Shown here: positions 26,997 through 47,794 of the stretch, piece by piece
How positions within the stretch are numbered: position 1 is the stretch's first letter
Layout: each line of letters begins with the position of its first letter
From: Odontesthes bonariensis
Taxonomy: Eukaryota > Chordata > Actinopteri > Atheriniformes > Atherinopsidae
Assembly (NCBI RefSeq): GCF_027942865.1
Contig: NC_134526.1
Location: 12,308,284-12,372,283, forward strand
Length of the DNA stretch: 64,000 bases
Direction: 5' to 3'
The notes under the pieces: model-generated
Database searches by the model: none
What the model saw: the letters and a program-made list of their open reading frames with translations, nothing else
What the model was told of the DNA's origin: nothing
Position numbers and translations under genes: made by a program

Positions 26997-27002
26997 TTTA
27001 TT
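26997..27002 (-). terminator. tyk2: Candidate tyk2 polyadenylation signal (AATAAA)
   Basis: A minus-strand AATAAA lies about 370 nt past the tyk2 stop codon, giving a short 3' UTR (27374 to about 26980). It is a reasonably placed canonical hexamer downstream of the stop. An alternative lies at about 26818. Confidence 0.5.
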
Positions 27003-27374
27003 AGATTAAAAACTTGTTCTTACATTTACAAAATTACATGCAAGGTTAACATACACTAAAAGAAAATATACAAAAAAGAAATATTAAAAAAAAAAAAAAA
27101 TTCCCTAGCTTTATAGAAACTCTTAATACCAACTGTGATATGTGAAAATCTTTGCAATTCATATAAACAAAACCTGACACTATGCGATGTACCACCGCAA
27201 GTCCTCAATTGCGCTATGAAGAGGATACAGAAGCTTTTGTCAATAAAAGGCTATAAAGACATCTCTGTAAATAGACAAAGCAGAAAACTGCAAATGACAA
27301 TTTATCGGCTTCCCTGTGATAAAATGACGGCCCAAGTGATGACATGTAGTCATGGGATCTTCCCCGGAGTCCAA

Positions 27375-36855
<9,481 letters not shown>

Positions 36856-37720
36856 GTTGGATCAGATCACTGACAGACACACAGATCAAGTGTTACGTAA
36901 ATCAGCTGTTGCATTTGCGGAAGTCATGCAGGCATTTAGACTTATGTAAACGCAGAATAGAGAGCAATTTTGAACGCCGAGATTGAGAAGTGGACAGATA
37001 TTTCGCTCTCGCTTTAATGGCCTATTCCGTCGGCATGTTATGGGACACCTTGTGCGTTTCTGATATAGCATGCTCAGAATCAATACTTTTTAAAAAATAA
37101 TAATTTTATTTTCAAACCAACCTTGTAGCGTACACAAAACATGTAAACTTTTTTGTTTGTTTGTTTGTTTGTTTGTTTCCTTGTTTGTTTGTTTCCACAA
37201 ATATGACGCAAGTCCATCAGTTTGCCTGGAGGCCTTCCGGGATTGCACGCTGTCAAACGTAGTGTTTATATGACAAAACACGCTTTAAAGCGTACGCATA
37301 ATAATAGTTTTTTTTTTCATTTTTTGTCATACATATGTATAAAACGCATAAAAAAATTAAAAAAACACCAAATGCGACCACTCGAATAAGCGCATCCGAT
37401 AGTATGACAACGGAATACGGAGCTAAAACATCCACACCCCCAAAGCACAATGATTGCGGTCGGGTGTCTTACCATTCAACGTCGATCTGGGGCCTTTTCT
37501 TAAAAACTCAACTCAGTGATCGAACAGGCAAACTTCATTTCTAAGAGCGTAGTTCCCCTCGACCTCCTACTCTCAGATTCTCGTGAACTGTGAGCAACAA
37601 TATGACTCTGGTTCCGGAAACCTTCGTGGCCACGCCCCCTACCCCGAGAGAAAAAGCCTCCTCAAAAAGACTCACGTACACATATGTACGGCCATAGACA
37701 TATTATATATATGAGGTGGA
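36856..37720 (-). promoter_or_regulatory. tyk2: tyk2 5' region
   Basis: Upstream of the tyk2 ATG (36855) there is no obvious coding exon. A (TTTG)n tract lies at 37152-37196. A GC-richer patch at 37540-37650 contains the palindrome TTCCGGAA (37612-37619), an ETS-type site that also resembles a short-spaced STAT element, and a GC-box-like GGCCACGCCCCC. That patch may be the promoter with an untranslated first exon, but this is inference. Confidence 0.4.
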
Positions 37721-39052
37721 AAAAACATTATATTTCACTTCATATAACACGAGGGGAAAACATTTCTGGTTGAACAGAAATGTTTTAATTTACGGGTGCT
37801 AATTAGGAAATTATGTTTTTTATTCGTATTTTGTTTCGTCTCTTAAAAACAGTAGTTTTCCGAAATGATGTTGAAATGGACAGTTTTTCTCTTTCTCTTG
37901 TTTGTCCCCCTGCTGTGTAATTGTGTTTTCTGAATCGTTTTGTAAATGATTCATTCTATTTTCCGGTATTTTATATATACTGTTTTTTTTTCTAGAGATG
38001 TTGTGGCTTCTGTTTTTTGTGTCCTTAATTCTGTGAAATGTGGTTTTTTTTAATCTAATTTGTGTTTTGCATGTCATGACCATTCGCTGTTGCTTGAGTG
38101 AATCTGTTTAATAAATTGATAGTTATATTTGTTTGAATTTGTTTAGTTTAGTTTTTTTTTTTACTAAAATTGCATTCAAGTTACAGCTACTATCACATTG
38201 CTGATCACATTGCTCTTGGAGGAGAGATTTTAAATCTTAAGAGATTTATTATATTAAATAAATGTTGGAAATAGTTACCGCTTTCTCCACCGAATAACAT
38301 TATATGTTAATAAAAGATTAAGTGTACAATACAAAGGCTGTTTGTACTGTAACTTCTCCATGTAAAGTGATCAAGTTCAAGACCTCCAATAAATTGTGAC
38401 TCCTTTCTCTTCACTGTTCACACCAAAAACTTGAAATAACAGAAGGTAATGCCACCCACAGAAGCACTAGTGTGTGAGAGGGTTAGAGGGTGGAAAGTGA
38501 AGGGTATATTTGAGTTTCAGCCAAGTTTGAGTGGAGATTTGACAGGAGCCATTTTTCCATTTTGTAACTCTGAAAAGTTGGTGTGGAATAAAACCCCACC
38601 AATGGTCTGTTTCCATCAGATGGGCTGATATGGTGCTGTTCATACTCAAGTATGAACAAGTTAACCCAAAGTCAAATATACAACTTCCTCAACAAAAACT
38701 CCCATCGCCAACTGTTTCAGTTAAGAAGTGGGTGTCAGATGTCATAACCTTAACACACAGTGATTTTCTCTCCCAAATGCTTACCGTTTCAAGCAGTCTG
38801 ATAATCCAGTGCACATCTGTCACTCAGAATCCTCACATGCCGCCTACTTATTCTGACATCCTAACAGGCACTCTGCTCAGTGTTATGTCAGCTTCTAATT
38901 CAAACTTGTGTCACTTTGCAAAGCCTAAATATAGGTTCAGGTGCCCTCTTAGTTTCTGAGCAGTGATCTTCCCCATCATGTGCTTCCAGTCTTCCATTAC
39001 AAACAACAACCTGACACAAAAGCTTGGAGGGAAACAGGTCACAATGGGCAGT
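37721..39052. other. Intergenic spacer between tyk2 and cdc37
   Basis: AT-rich, with only short open frames and homopolymer runs. I see no gene, repeat family or RNA gene here. Confidence 0.65.
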
Positions 39053-39058
39053 TTTATT
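39053..39058 (-). terminator. cdc37: Candidate cdc37 polyadenylation signal (AATAAA)
   Basis: A minus-strand AATAAA lies 1.05 kb beyond the cdc37 stop codon. It would give a 3' UTR of about 1.1 kb (40108 to about 39035). Placement is reasonable but unproven. Confidence 0.45.
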
Positions 39059-40108
39059 CAGTTATTTCCAATTAAGCCATGTAACGCTTCGCATAAGCCG
39101 TTTCACTTCCTGTTCATTTTCAAATGTCAGCTCTGACACACAAATGCCAAAACACTTTGGTATTCATAAATGAAGCATTAGTGGAAATACAACCTATCGC
39201 ACACGAATTGCAACCACAGTGCAACATCACCAAAAAAAAAAAAGTCTCCTGTTCAGTCTTAAAACTGCTTAGTCTCTTTTCATTATTTTGGATAAGGGTA
39301 TTTGCAATCTTACTTCAGGTAAAAGCCAACGTGAGCAACTACTCAGAATGCACGCTGAAGGCATTATGTGAATATTATTGGTTGTCATCTTGCTTTGTAT
39401 CCCGACGCACTGAAGGTCAAAACTTAGTCACCAAATTACCTGCTCAACCACCGAGTATGTGGAGCGAGTGTCATCTTTCACTAGCAAAAAAATAAAAACG
39501 CAGTTGCTCATCAGCACCGCAGATCTCCATCATCACGTTCTTCTGATTTTTTTTTCTTTTTTTAAATCAAACTCATTGTTGACCTCTCCTTTGATGATTT
39601 GAAAAACATGCCAACCAAACCTCGATACACAACCACAAAAACTTAAAAAGGTGGACAGAATTTAACCTTTAGTTAATGAAGTTTTGTAGAAAATGTCACA
39701 TTTGGAAATAACCATCTGATCATATATTGGCTGCTTATGCCGCTGAGAGTCGATCTGAATTATTGAATTTGAAAATGACACAAAAGAGTGAAACAATACA
39801 GCAACAAAAATAAAGCAGACAGGCAGGCATGTGCGCACATACACACCTACACGCACTTACAACTGTATGGAACTAAAAAGGAACGCAGCTTTAGTAATGT
39901 CCAAACATACAAACAGCGGTTTCTTGTCCAAGCAGGAGTTACTGGTGCAACAGCTGTGCAGTTCAGAGACTATCACTCCCTCAAATCTCAGCTAAACATT
40001 CTAGGAGAAGTTGTTTAATTGACTGGCAAAACTAATCATACACATGGTGGAGTTGCAATACAGTGGGAAAGTACATTTCCAAACAACAAATCAGGCGATG
40101 AATTCAGG

Positions 40109-42422
40109 TCATTCTTTCTTGGTTTCTTCCAGCTCCTGTTTCACTTCTTCATAGATGGCTTCTTCGTCCTTTTCCTCGCCATCATCTGTCTTGGAGTTGG
40201 GGACCCAGAGCCCAGAGTCGATGCACTTCTTCATATGAATCTTCGCCTCCTAAATCATGTGGAAGAATCACAGTGAAACTAAGAGTTCAGGAAAATACGC
40301 ATCAGCTCTCAATGCGTTTTATCATTAAAAGACGTGAGGAAAATGCCGACGCACTATAAATCTACCGTAACACAAAACTGAAGGTTTAACCAAAATAACG
40401 CACCGTGGGGTCCATTTTGCTGATGACATCTTGTAACATTTGAATGTCCTTCTCGTCAAAACATTTCTGCATCTCCTGCAATTAACAACGCACACACTGT
40501 AAGGCAGTTCAAACTCAAAAGGGATGAGAAACAAGGGTGCCTCAAAAGCAAACTTACAAGTGGCAGGGACTCGTACACCTCAACGGGATCTAGACCTCCA
40601 GGTCCCACACGCTTCTGTTTCTCCTCTTCCTCATATTCCTTCATGGCCTTTTCTATGCGGATCTTCGCTCTTCCTCGAACCCGCTCCTTGAATGACTCCA
40701 GCTCGTCATTGAAAGCTTCCTGGTACTGCTGATCTGCTGTCTGTAAAGACAAGCATGCAAAAAAACTAAAAAAAAGTTTGCAAAAGGGCATTTCCACCAT
40801 AGGAACTTTCCAGGAGGTGTAAGAGTGAAAAAAAAAATGAAAAACATCCAGAAACTCTGACTCATAATAGGAAATTAGGGCTACATTTTGTTCCTGTAGA
40901 AACAGTTCCAAGTGTGCAAACAACATTCCTTCTACAGTGACAGTTTCATTATTGCTATTTAGAACACCACTGCCATCTTAAGACAGAATACTGGAGAGAT
41001 CTGCTGAACTTTTACGTTTGAAAAGGATACAGATTGATCCACTACATTTAGATTTTGGAGAATCCAAATACACTTTGTTACCTTAATTTTGGAAAAAAAC
41101 TGACGAAAGCAACCGCGTGGATCCACTTTGAGGCTTTTTGCCAACTCAAGGATGAACTGCATGACAATGGTCTGATGAGCCACTTGCTCCATCAGCGCAT
41201 GTTTCTGCAAGAGACGACAGCATACTTAGAAAAAACGCACACATCTTGGATTACTCAGCCATCATGTGGAACAAACGGCTTGAAGGAAAAACGAAGCTAC
41301 GCATATAAAAGTAACTTCACCTTTCACGAGACATGAATTCAAAATTGATATGGACACAAAACTGCGACAAACTGCGTTTACCTCTTCGACTTCAAGGTCA
41401 ATGCACATGATGACAAGATAGTTGGCCGTCTCTTCACATACAAGGTGAGGATTGTCAGAGAGATACTTCTGGCTGTCATCCCAACGTCGCAGCATGCCTG
41501 AGGTGAAGACAATAATGAATGAGCACCTCTACTTTCAAACTGTAACCTGGAACACATTACTAAAGCTCATGGTTGTCAGTGATACTTACCAAAATGTTTG
41601 ATCTCCTTTTCGTATTTCTCCACAAAGGTTTTATGCTTTTGCTCCTTCTCCTCTTCGGTCTCGTCAGCAGACTCAGGTTTGGCATTAACAACGCTCTGTT
41701 GAGAACATTGGCAGAAAAACAAAAAATTACGACCGCATCTTTGATTCAGAGTCAAAGAACGGCCTATTACAGACTGCTCCACAGTTAAGCCATAAAAAAA
41801 AAAAAAAACACCTAAAAGTCTCCAAAAAGGTCAGTGTGTCTGTTACAAAACTACATGCTTTAACCAGGTCCTACCTAAACGCCCTAATCTCACTGCATAG
41901 ATTTACATGCCAGATACATGCCGCAATTCTACAAAAGTAGCGTCTGCAAAGAATGCTATTTGTAAAGCAATGTACCCCAAAACTGTTTATAATCAGATGC
42001 AAAAAATTAACAGTTTTCAGACAGATGTGCATATAGTGATTAGAGATCCCACATGATAAAACAAGAGCTTAGGACCAGTAGAGGCAATCAGATCACACTG
42101 AATGCAGGAGGGTTGTAATTCTATTCGCTCCTTTTAAAATCTTAGACGAAGTAGATAAATCTATTCTGATCTTGTCCTTCTATTGAGAATATACCGAGTT
42201 CAGAGACCAGCACAGAAACACATGCCCAACATTTGACTTTAAAGCAGAAAACTTGCATCATAATTCACGAATGAAGGGTGTAATAAAACCATAATATCCA
42301 CAAAAACACAGAAACAACCTTTGAAAAACTAAATGTGTGGTTTTTGCAGAACAGGAGAACAGATTATGACCTGATCAGCCAACGGAAAAATAAACGTGTT
42401 ACTTTAGTCACGTCTGACTGCA

Positions 42423-42454
<32 letters not shown>

Positions 42455-43854
42455 CACACGGTTTGTCAAACTGGACAAATTTGGTGGACAAGAGGAGAGT
42501 TGGTGACAGAAAAAGAGAGAGTAAATGGACTTAACTAGAAAGTGAAGAAAGGGAAAAAAAGTGAAGCTAAAATGACATCAACAACACAGATCTGTGTGCT
42601 GGAATGGATTATTGACCCTGATGGAGTACATCTGGTTAGATTGGGTTTAGCAATGTATGTACTTGACTAATTTGGATTTGATTAATTTGATTTGTATGCA
42701 TTATGTTCGTAAAACTAATTGGATTATAATTAGCTTGAATTGGACTGTAACTTTGAAGAGACTTGACATGGTGCTATAAAGCCTAAATAACATACAAGTA
42801 AAACTTAATTTAATTGAATTCCTGCACACATAAGAGTAAGTTTCTGAATTGAATAGAAGCATCCTCTGTAAGTTTTAAAGTTACACATCCAAGGCTAATG
42901 AAGAGATGTTGAATGACTGTGTACAAAAGTCTGGTTACTTGTAAAAATCTCCCCAATGATGCAAAAACATCAAAAGACAGCTTTGATGCTCGTGGTATCC
43001 TCAAAAGAAGATGCACAAACAAGCCCATTTACCCACAATGCAACGCAGCATGACCTCGACTTCATATTTCCTAGACAAAATTAGACGATTTGGTTCTTTT
43101 TGGGGAATTGCCTGAAAGCTCTGATTTGTAAACATGGCAACATTGGGATCCCTGAATCTTCAGCAGAAAGTCAAGTCTGCCATAAGAGACCACTGTTTTC
43201 TGACAGCATGCTTGATCTTTGTCACCTTGCTGAAACCGTCCTTGCTGAGTGTGTCCACATTCCATGGCATCTTCTTCTCCTCCCGGTTGTGCACCTCCAC
43301 CTTCTTATCCCACTCCCGCTCCTCTTTCTTCAGCTTCTTCTCCTCAGCCTGGACTTTGCTCAGCTCTGCTTTGGCGTCACCCAATGTTGCAAGGGTAAGC
43401 TCTTGTAACTTTTTCTGTGTCTCTGCCAGCTTACGCCGACAATCAGCATGTCCCTTGTTTAATTCTTCACCCTTTTTCTGAAATTCTTCCATTCGCTCCA
43501 CACGAGCCTGAAATGCAAATATGGCATCAATCAAAACTACATGTGTAAGAGTGCAATTGTCTATTTGACATGCAGTCTCCCCAGTCACTCTTATCAGGTC
43601 TGGGACTAATTAAAAGGAGCTAATGATCAGCACAGAGTATGTAAGCAACAAAAAACGAGCACAGGAAGCCACCTGACAAAAGAAACGTGCATCTATCACA
43701 CCAAGTTGAAACATCTTTATCATAATCATGGGTCTTAAAACTGTACCTGGTGTCTCCATCTGAAGAGGCTGGGTGTGTCGATGTTTGGGTGGATATCATC
43801 TTCATCATCTGATACCTCAATGTGGTCCCATACGCTGTAATCGATTCTGGACAT
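40109..43854 (-). CDS. cdc37: cdc37, HSP90 co-chaperone for protein kinases
   Basis: Cytosolic co-chaperone that loads client kinases onto HSP90. Eight coding exons: 43854-43747, 43507-43226, 41695-41590, 41497-41382, 41204-41082, 40740-40558, 40475-40404, 40249-40109. They join in phase to 376 aa (human CDC37 is 378). The N-terminus [19 protein letters not shown] carries the diagnostic Tyr-Ser-Val-Trp start and the conserved CK2-type Ser13 in VSDDED, whose phosphorylation the family needs. Next come a charged coiled-coil kinase-binding region (about 37-130), the HSP90-binding helical domain (~150-280, with [20 protein letters not shown]) and an acidic C-terminal helix ending ELEETKKE. Intron 2 is the largest (1530 bp). 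The start is the first ATG and matches the family. CDC37L1 is excluded by the intact [10 protein letters not shown] start. Confidence 0.97.
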
Positions 43855-44089
43855 CCTGCCAACAAGACTCTAACGCTAACAGCGTTAGCTTGCAATAAGA
43901 AGCGCTTAAGTTAGTGAGCTAGACGAAACTAACCAGAAGATTTATTTAAAAATCACACAGCTCTGGCATGCCGCACGTCGTAGAAATGTGTATTTGAGCT
44001 TAGAGCAGCAGCTGCCTAAATTTGACTAAGACAAACTCACTTGGACCACCCCAACATGAGCTAACGAGTTATTGCTACAAAATTCTAGA

Positions 44090-44165
44090 AAGAATCGCAG
44101 TCGCTCGTTTCCGTTGACGTCAGCACGTAACGCCGTCACATTGACGTACGATCCCGGAAGGCAAA
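44090..44165 (-). promoter_or_regulatory. cdc37: cdc37 promoter with palindromic CRE
   Basis: About 260 bp upstream of the cdc37 ATG is a CpG-rich patch. It has a perfect cAMP/ATF response element TGACGTCA at 44115-44122 and a second half-site TGACGT at 44142-44147. An ETS-type CCGGAAG lies at about 44154-44160. There is no TATA box. The composition contrasts sharply with the AT-rich sequence to the right, which supports a core promoter here. Confidence 0.55.
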
Positions 44166-46018
44166 AAAAAAATTAAAGTTAGTGCTTGCAGTGTTTTTGT
44201 CAAACTTATTTTGTATTTATATCATTTATACATGTTGCTCTTCCTAACCTTATATTTTACACGTTTTTGTATTAATAATGCTAATAAAAGAGGTAAAGCA
44301 TCAAACCTTTGCACATATTTCAGTTCATGTTCATAACAGCTTCAAGATGAAAAGTGATTTGATTCATACTTGCCTTTAAATGATCACAGAAATGTAAGAA
44401 AATTAGAAGCCCCCATTGACTTATGAAGGAGTGTTTTTCATGAGTTTATTATGATTTTTCAATTGAAATTTTATCCCACAGAGTAACAGGGAAGAATTCA
44501 CAGCTCAGAATAACTATTTAAATGGACTGTTAAAATATTGCCATGCTAAGATTTTATGTTTGTATATTTATTTAACTAATTTTTTTCTGCTGTTTTATTG
44601 AGTAGTGTTTAAATTACTTATGAATGTATCATGGGATGTAAATGCATGTTGATGTATGTTCTTTTATAGGTATGTAATTATTTATTGATTATTTGTTGAC
44701 CGTTTCTTTTTAAGGTTAAATGAGGTGGTGGAAATACTTTTGTTACCGCTGTTGTTCTTCCTTACAGATTTTTTTTTTACTCTACTACATGTTGAAGTAT
44801 ATGACAATCTTTTCATGTTACACTGCTGCACCATAACTAACTCTGCTTAAAACAAGAGGATCTCTAATTCACAAAGTAACACGTTGTACAATTTACTCTG
44901 TACTACTTTTCACTGATTGAATGGAAAACAAGTGAAAACAAGATGTAAGATAAGATCACTGAAACTCATATTTTAAAAGTCAATATTGAATGCACGTCTC
45001 CATGCCTACATGCAAATTGTGATGCAATCAGAGGTGTGGTGGTTAGAACTGTCCCCTCACATTAAGAAAATTGCCAGTCTGAATCTTGGCCGGGGCCCTC
45101 CCAAGTGGAGTGGAGTGAAATGTTCTCCCATCGAAATTAGAATATTTAGGAAAAAGACACAACCAATCAATACTTAAAGCTTCATATAAGATGAACCATA
45201 TTTCATGTACAGATTTAAAAGATCTTTGATGGAAATAATTTTTTCTTCATAAGTTCTGTTTTTTTCTTCTGTTTTAAGCTTATGGAAAAAGAAGAAATTG
45301 TCATGAAAATTCAACATACATCAAATCTAGTCTCTAGAAAGCACATTTTACAGGTACAAGCCAATTTGAAATTGTTTTGGACAAGATAGGCACCTCTGGC
45401 AGAAAAAAAATCAACCAGCTTGTATATGACAAAACAGCATATCTATTTGATTTACAATCATCAAATCAACGTTTGCATTTGAATTTGATAATAAAGCTCA
45501 GAGGTGTTTACTTGACTATGCTTTGCAGGTGTCAGATGAGTGGAACAGGGCTGGGTATTGTCGCCGTGTCTTATCATGAATTAGGACATTTTAGTTTCTC
45601 TGGCACCAACAGGAGAGTCAGGAAATGAAATCTTTTCATCTTTTCCCATGAACTTGCAGAGCCAGTATCACTCATCTGTGGCTTGTCTCATTTACTCATT
45701 GCTGACATGCACAAACAAATCCCTCTTACTTCACAAGATGTACCAAATGACATGTTAACAATTCATCTGAATCTAGTGATTGTGACAAGTTACATTTAAT
45801 CCCCCAGGCCTATGGTGTTTATGTAACTTACCGCAATGACCTGAAACTGTCTAACTGTCATTTCGCTAAAATAGATAATGGAATAGCAGCTCAATCAATA
45901 TTACATCAAATAAAATTAAATATAAATGCCTATTAAATGTCAAGATTTGTAGATAAAATAGTTGTAAAATGTATGTAAAATGGAAATAAATAAATGGCTC
46001 AAATATAACTATACAACT
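44166..46018. other. Intergenic spacer between cdc37 and cmc4
   Basis: AT-rich DNA with no credible gene. It contains one repeat fragment at 45028-45135. Confidence 0.65.
45028..45135 (+). repeat. 5' part of the teleost repeat seen at 25602-25915
   Basis: It contains GTGTGGTGGTTAGAACTGTC, CCTCACATTAAGAA and CTTGGCCGGGGCC, a degraded form of the widely seen fish sequence 'GTGGTTAGCACTGT..CCTCACAGCAAGAAGG..CGGCCGGGG'. It is a truncated, diverged copy. Confidence 0.65.
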
Positions 46019-46024
46019 TTTATT
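46019..46024 (-). terminator. cmc4: Candidate cmc4 polyadenylation signal (AATAAA)
   Basis: A minus-strand AATAAA lies 490 nt past the cmc4 stop. It is the first canonical hexamer I find downstream. Confidence 0.4.
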
Positions 46025-46507
46025 TATCTTGTAGGTATTTTTCTTCACTGTTCGGCATTTATCAATTTCAAGGTACCTTTACCTCCCAGCACTTTTTAAT
46101 TCCTTACAGTTAAATGAGGATGTGTGGTTACCTGAGTCAAAGCATTCGCATTCTCATCAACATGACACTTAATCTTATATTAACTCACATAATTGCACTA
46201 AAGTGTAAGAGTATATAGAACTGGCATATACCAGTAATGTGTGCAGTAAAGACAAAATGCATCATTAATATGCGAATGTTTCTTGTTTATCACTCAGCGA
46301 AACATATTCACTTTTGTGGTTTCTGATGCAATTACATCTCTACTGACTTGCTATAGATATGCTACCTGTGCAGACACAGGTAGCATATTCATGTTTTAAG
46401 ACAAGTCAGTCCCCTGTTACAATAAATACTGTAGAATGATGTACAACATTTGATGCAGCGTTATTTTCAACTATTGCTTCCATCAAACACACACCAGAAG
46501 GTGTCCA

Positions 46508-46779
46508 CTATGTGCTGCTCTTGTTCTCCGTTGGTTTGGTCTCTCTAAAACCGGAGCAGCAGATGGAGTTTCCTGCATGCGCTTCACAGCATTTCCGCAT
46601 CTCCTGGATCACATCCTCGCACATACTCTCCATGTACTTGTTAGCTGCAAGAGGAAGACGGTTTTAAGTCAACCACTCTGTTGGGGCTCGCTTTAGGACA
46701 ATAAAGCAACATTCAATCTACCTTGTAAACACTTTTGAATTTCGCATGCTTGCTTTTGACACGGATCTTTCTGTGGCAT
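46508..46779 (-). CDS. cmc4: cmc4, twin CX9C mitochondrial intermembrane-space protein
   Basis: A 64-aa protein in two coding exons, 46779-46722 and 46644-46508, too small to stand out as an ORF. It begins MPQKDPCQKQACEIQKCLQ, essentially the start of human CMC4 (8 kDa product of the MTCP1 locus). The spacing C7-X9-C17 and C28-X9-C38 is an exact twin CX9C fold. Such proteins are imported and oxidised by the MIA40 pathway in the mitochondrial intermembrane space. The C-terminus (CCSGFRETKPTENKSST) diverges, as in the family. Exon 1 opens two bases after an acceptor (TTTCAG|ACATG), and a donor at 46881 (CTG|GTAATT) suggests a 5' untranslated exon upstream. No MTCP1/TCL1-like exon is visible beside it. 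Confidence 0.95.
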
Positions 46780-46880
46780 GTCTGAAAGAGACAGAGAATT
46801 TGTTCACTTTTCGTAAGCAAATCCATACAATCACAATGGACAAACTATGTAGGAAGAAGGGTGACATGGAGGTTCAATTA

Positions 46881-46970
46881 CCAGTCAGGTTATAGTCAAT
46901 GACGGAGGGGTCGTTGGCTAATGTTAGCCGCACTTCCTCCTACGAGGCTCTCCTTTGATCACGTGACACA
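46881..46970 (-). promoter_or_regulatory. cmc4: cmc4 5' exon and promoter
   Basis: Upstream of the inferred 5' UTR exon there is an E-box palindrome TCACGTGA (46959-46966) and a GGAAG ETS core at about 46933-46937 on the gene strand. ETS/NRF2-type and CACGTG sites are common in promoters of mitochondrial protein genes. The assignment to cmc4 follows from position only. Confidence 0.45.
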
Positions 46971-47541
46971 TAGATAGCCAATCATGTCTTAGAAAAGGTG
47001 CAGCAGCGACATCTTGTGTTGCGAGATATTATGGCAAAACTTGCTTTGGCCCAAAGGAAGTATTAAGTATGTATGAGTTTCCATCAGATAATACGGTTTT
47101 AACCGAAATCTATTTAAACTGTAGGTTGACGTTTCTTCTCTCTTTTCTTTGTCTTTTTTTTTTTTTTTTACTAAACATGTGACCACCCGACAGGAAGTTG
47201 TTTTCTGCTGGATAAAAACGAGTAAATTGTTAATGTACAAGTTAGTCGAATTGAAATGCAAAACTTATGTCAACGATCATATCTAAAGCACAGGCATGAT
47301 ATCAATAACTGATATGGTTGTTTTCCCCATTTAAATTTTATTGATAAAGATAATAAAATTAAGAAACAGTTCATATTTACAGTAATGACCTGCTGCATTA
47401 TCAAGATAAGCTACACTTTTTTATGTTACAAGATTTGATTTCATTAGTGGGAAAATAAGTCTAGCAAAAATATAAATTAGACAAAGAATATTACATGGAA
47501 AGCATAACAAGTGAATTATATCCTAAGCCAACACTGACACA
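46971..47541. other. Short spacer / distal 3' region of the proximal ICAM-like gene
   Basis: AT-rich. A minus-strand AATAAA at 47337-47342 could end the proximal ICAM-like transcript. There is a T-run at 47153-47169. No gene is seen. Confidence 0.5.
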
Positions 47542-47693
47542 TTAAATGGCAGTCACCAAATTTTCAGATCTAACTCTGGATTTAAGAGGCTTCGCATAAA
47601 CATCCACTGAATCATGAATGTAATTTCCATCTCCAAAGCAGCAACAGTAAAATCTGCCAGGTGAAATTCTCCCAACATGTCGGATGCAGGCAT
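47542..47693 (-). other. Possible 3' terminal exon of the proximal ICAM-like gene
   Basis: After a weak acceptor (CAAATCAG) an open frame in the right phase runs about 50 codons to TAA. It contains GRFYCCCFGDGNYIHDS and ends LVTAI. Spliced onto the upstream donor at 47814 it would give a 352-aa product. It has no evident 20-residue hydrophobic segment, so it would not by itself anchor the protein. The acceptor is poor and the match to any known tail is not established; it may simply be 3' UTR. Confidence 0.25.
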
Positions 47694-47794
47694 CTGATTT
47701 GTCTCAAGATAGCATGCCTCAAACACCTAAGCAAAAGCAAAAGGAGATGCAGATTAGGATGCAGTGTGTGGAGATGGCTTGCACAATGAGCACT

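Noticed and set aside
43100-43481. Plus-strand frames opposite cdc37 exon 2
   Set aside because: They are antisense of a charged coiled-coil exon, which yields Leu/Ser-rich chance frames.
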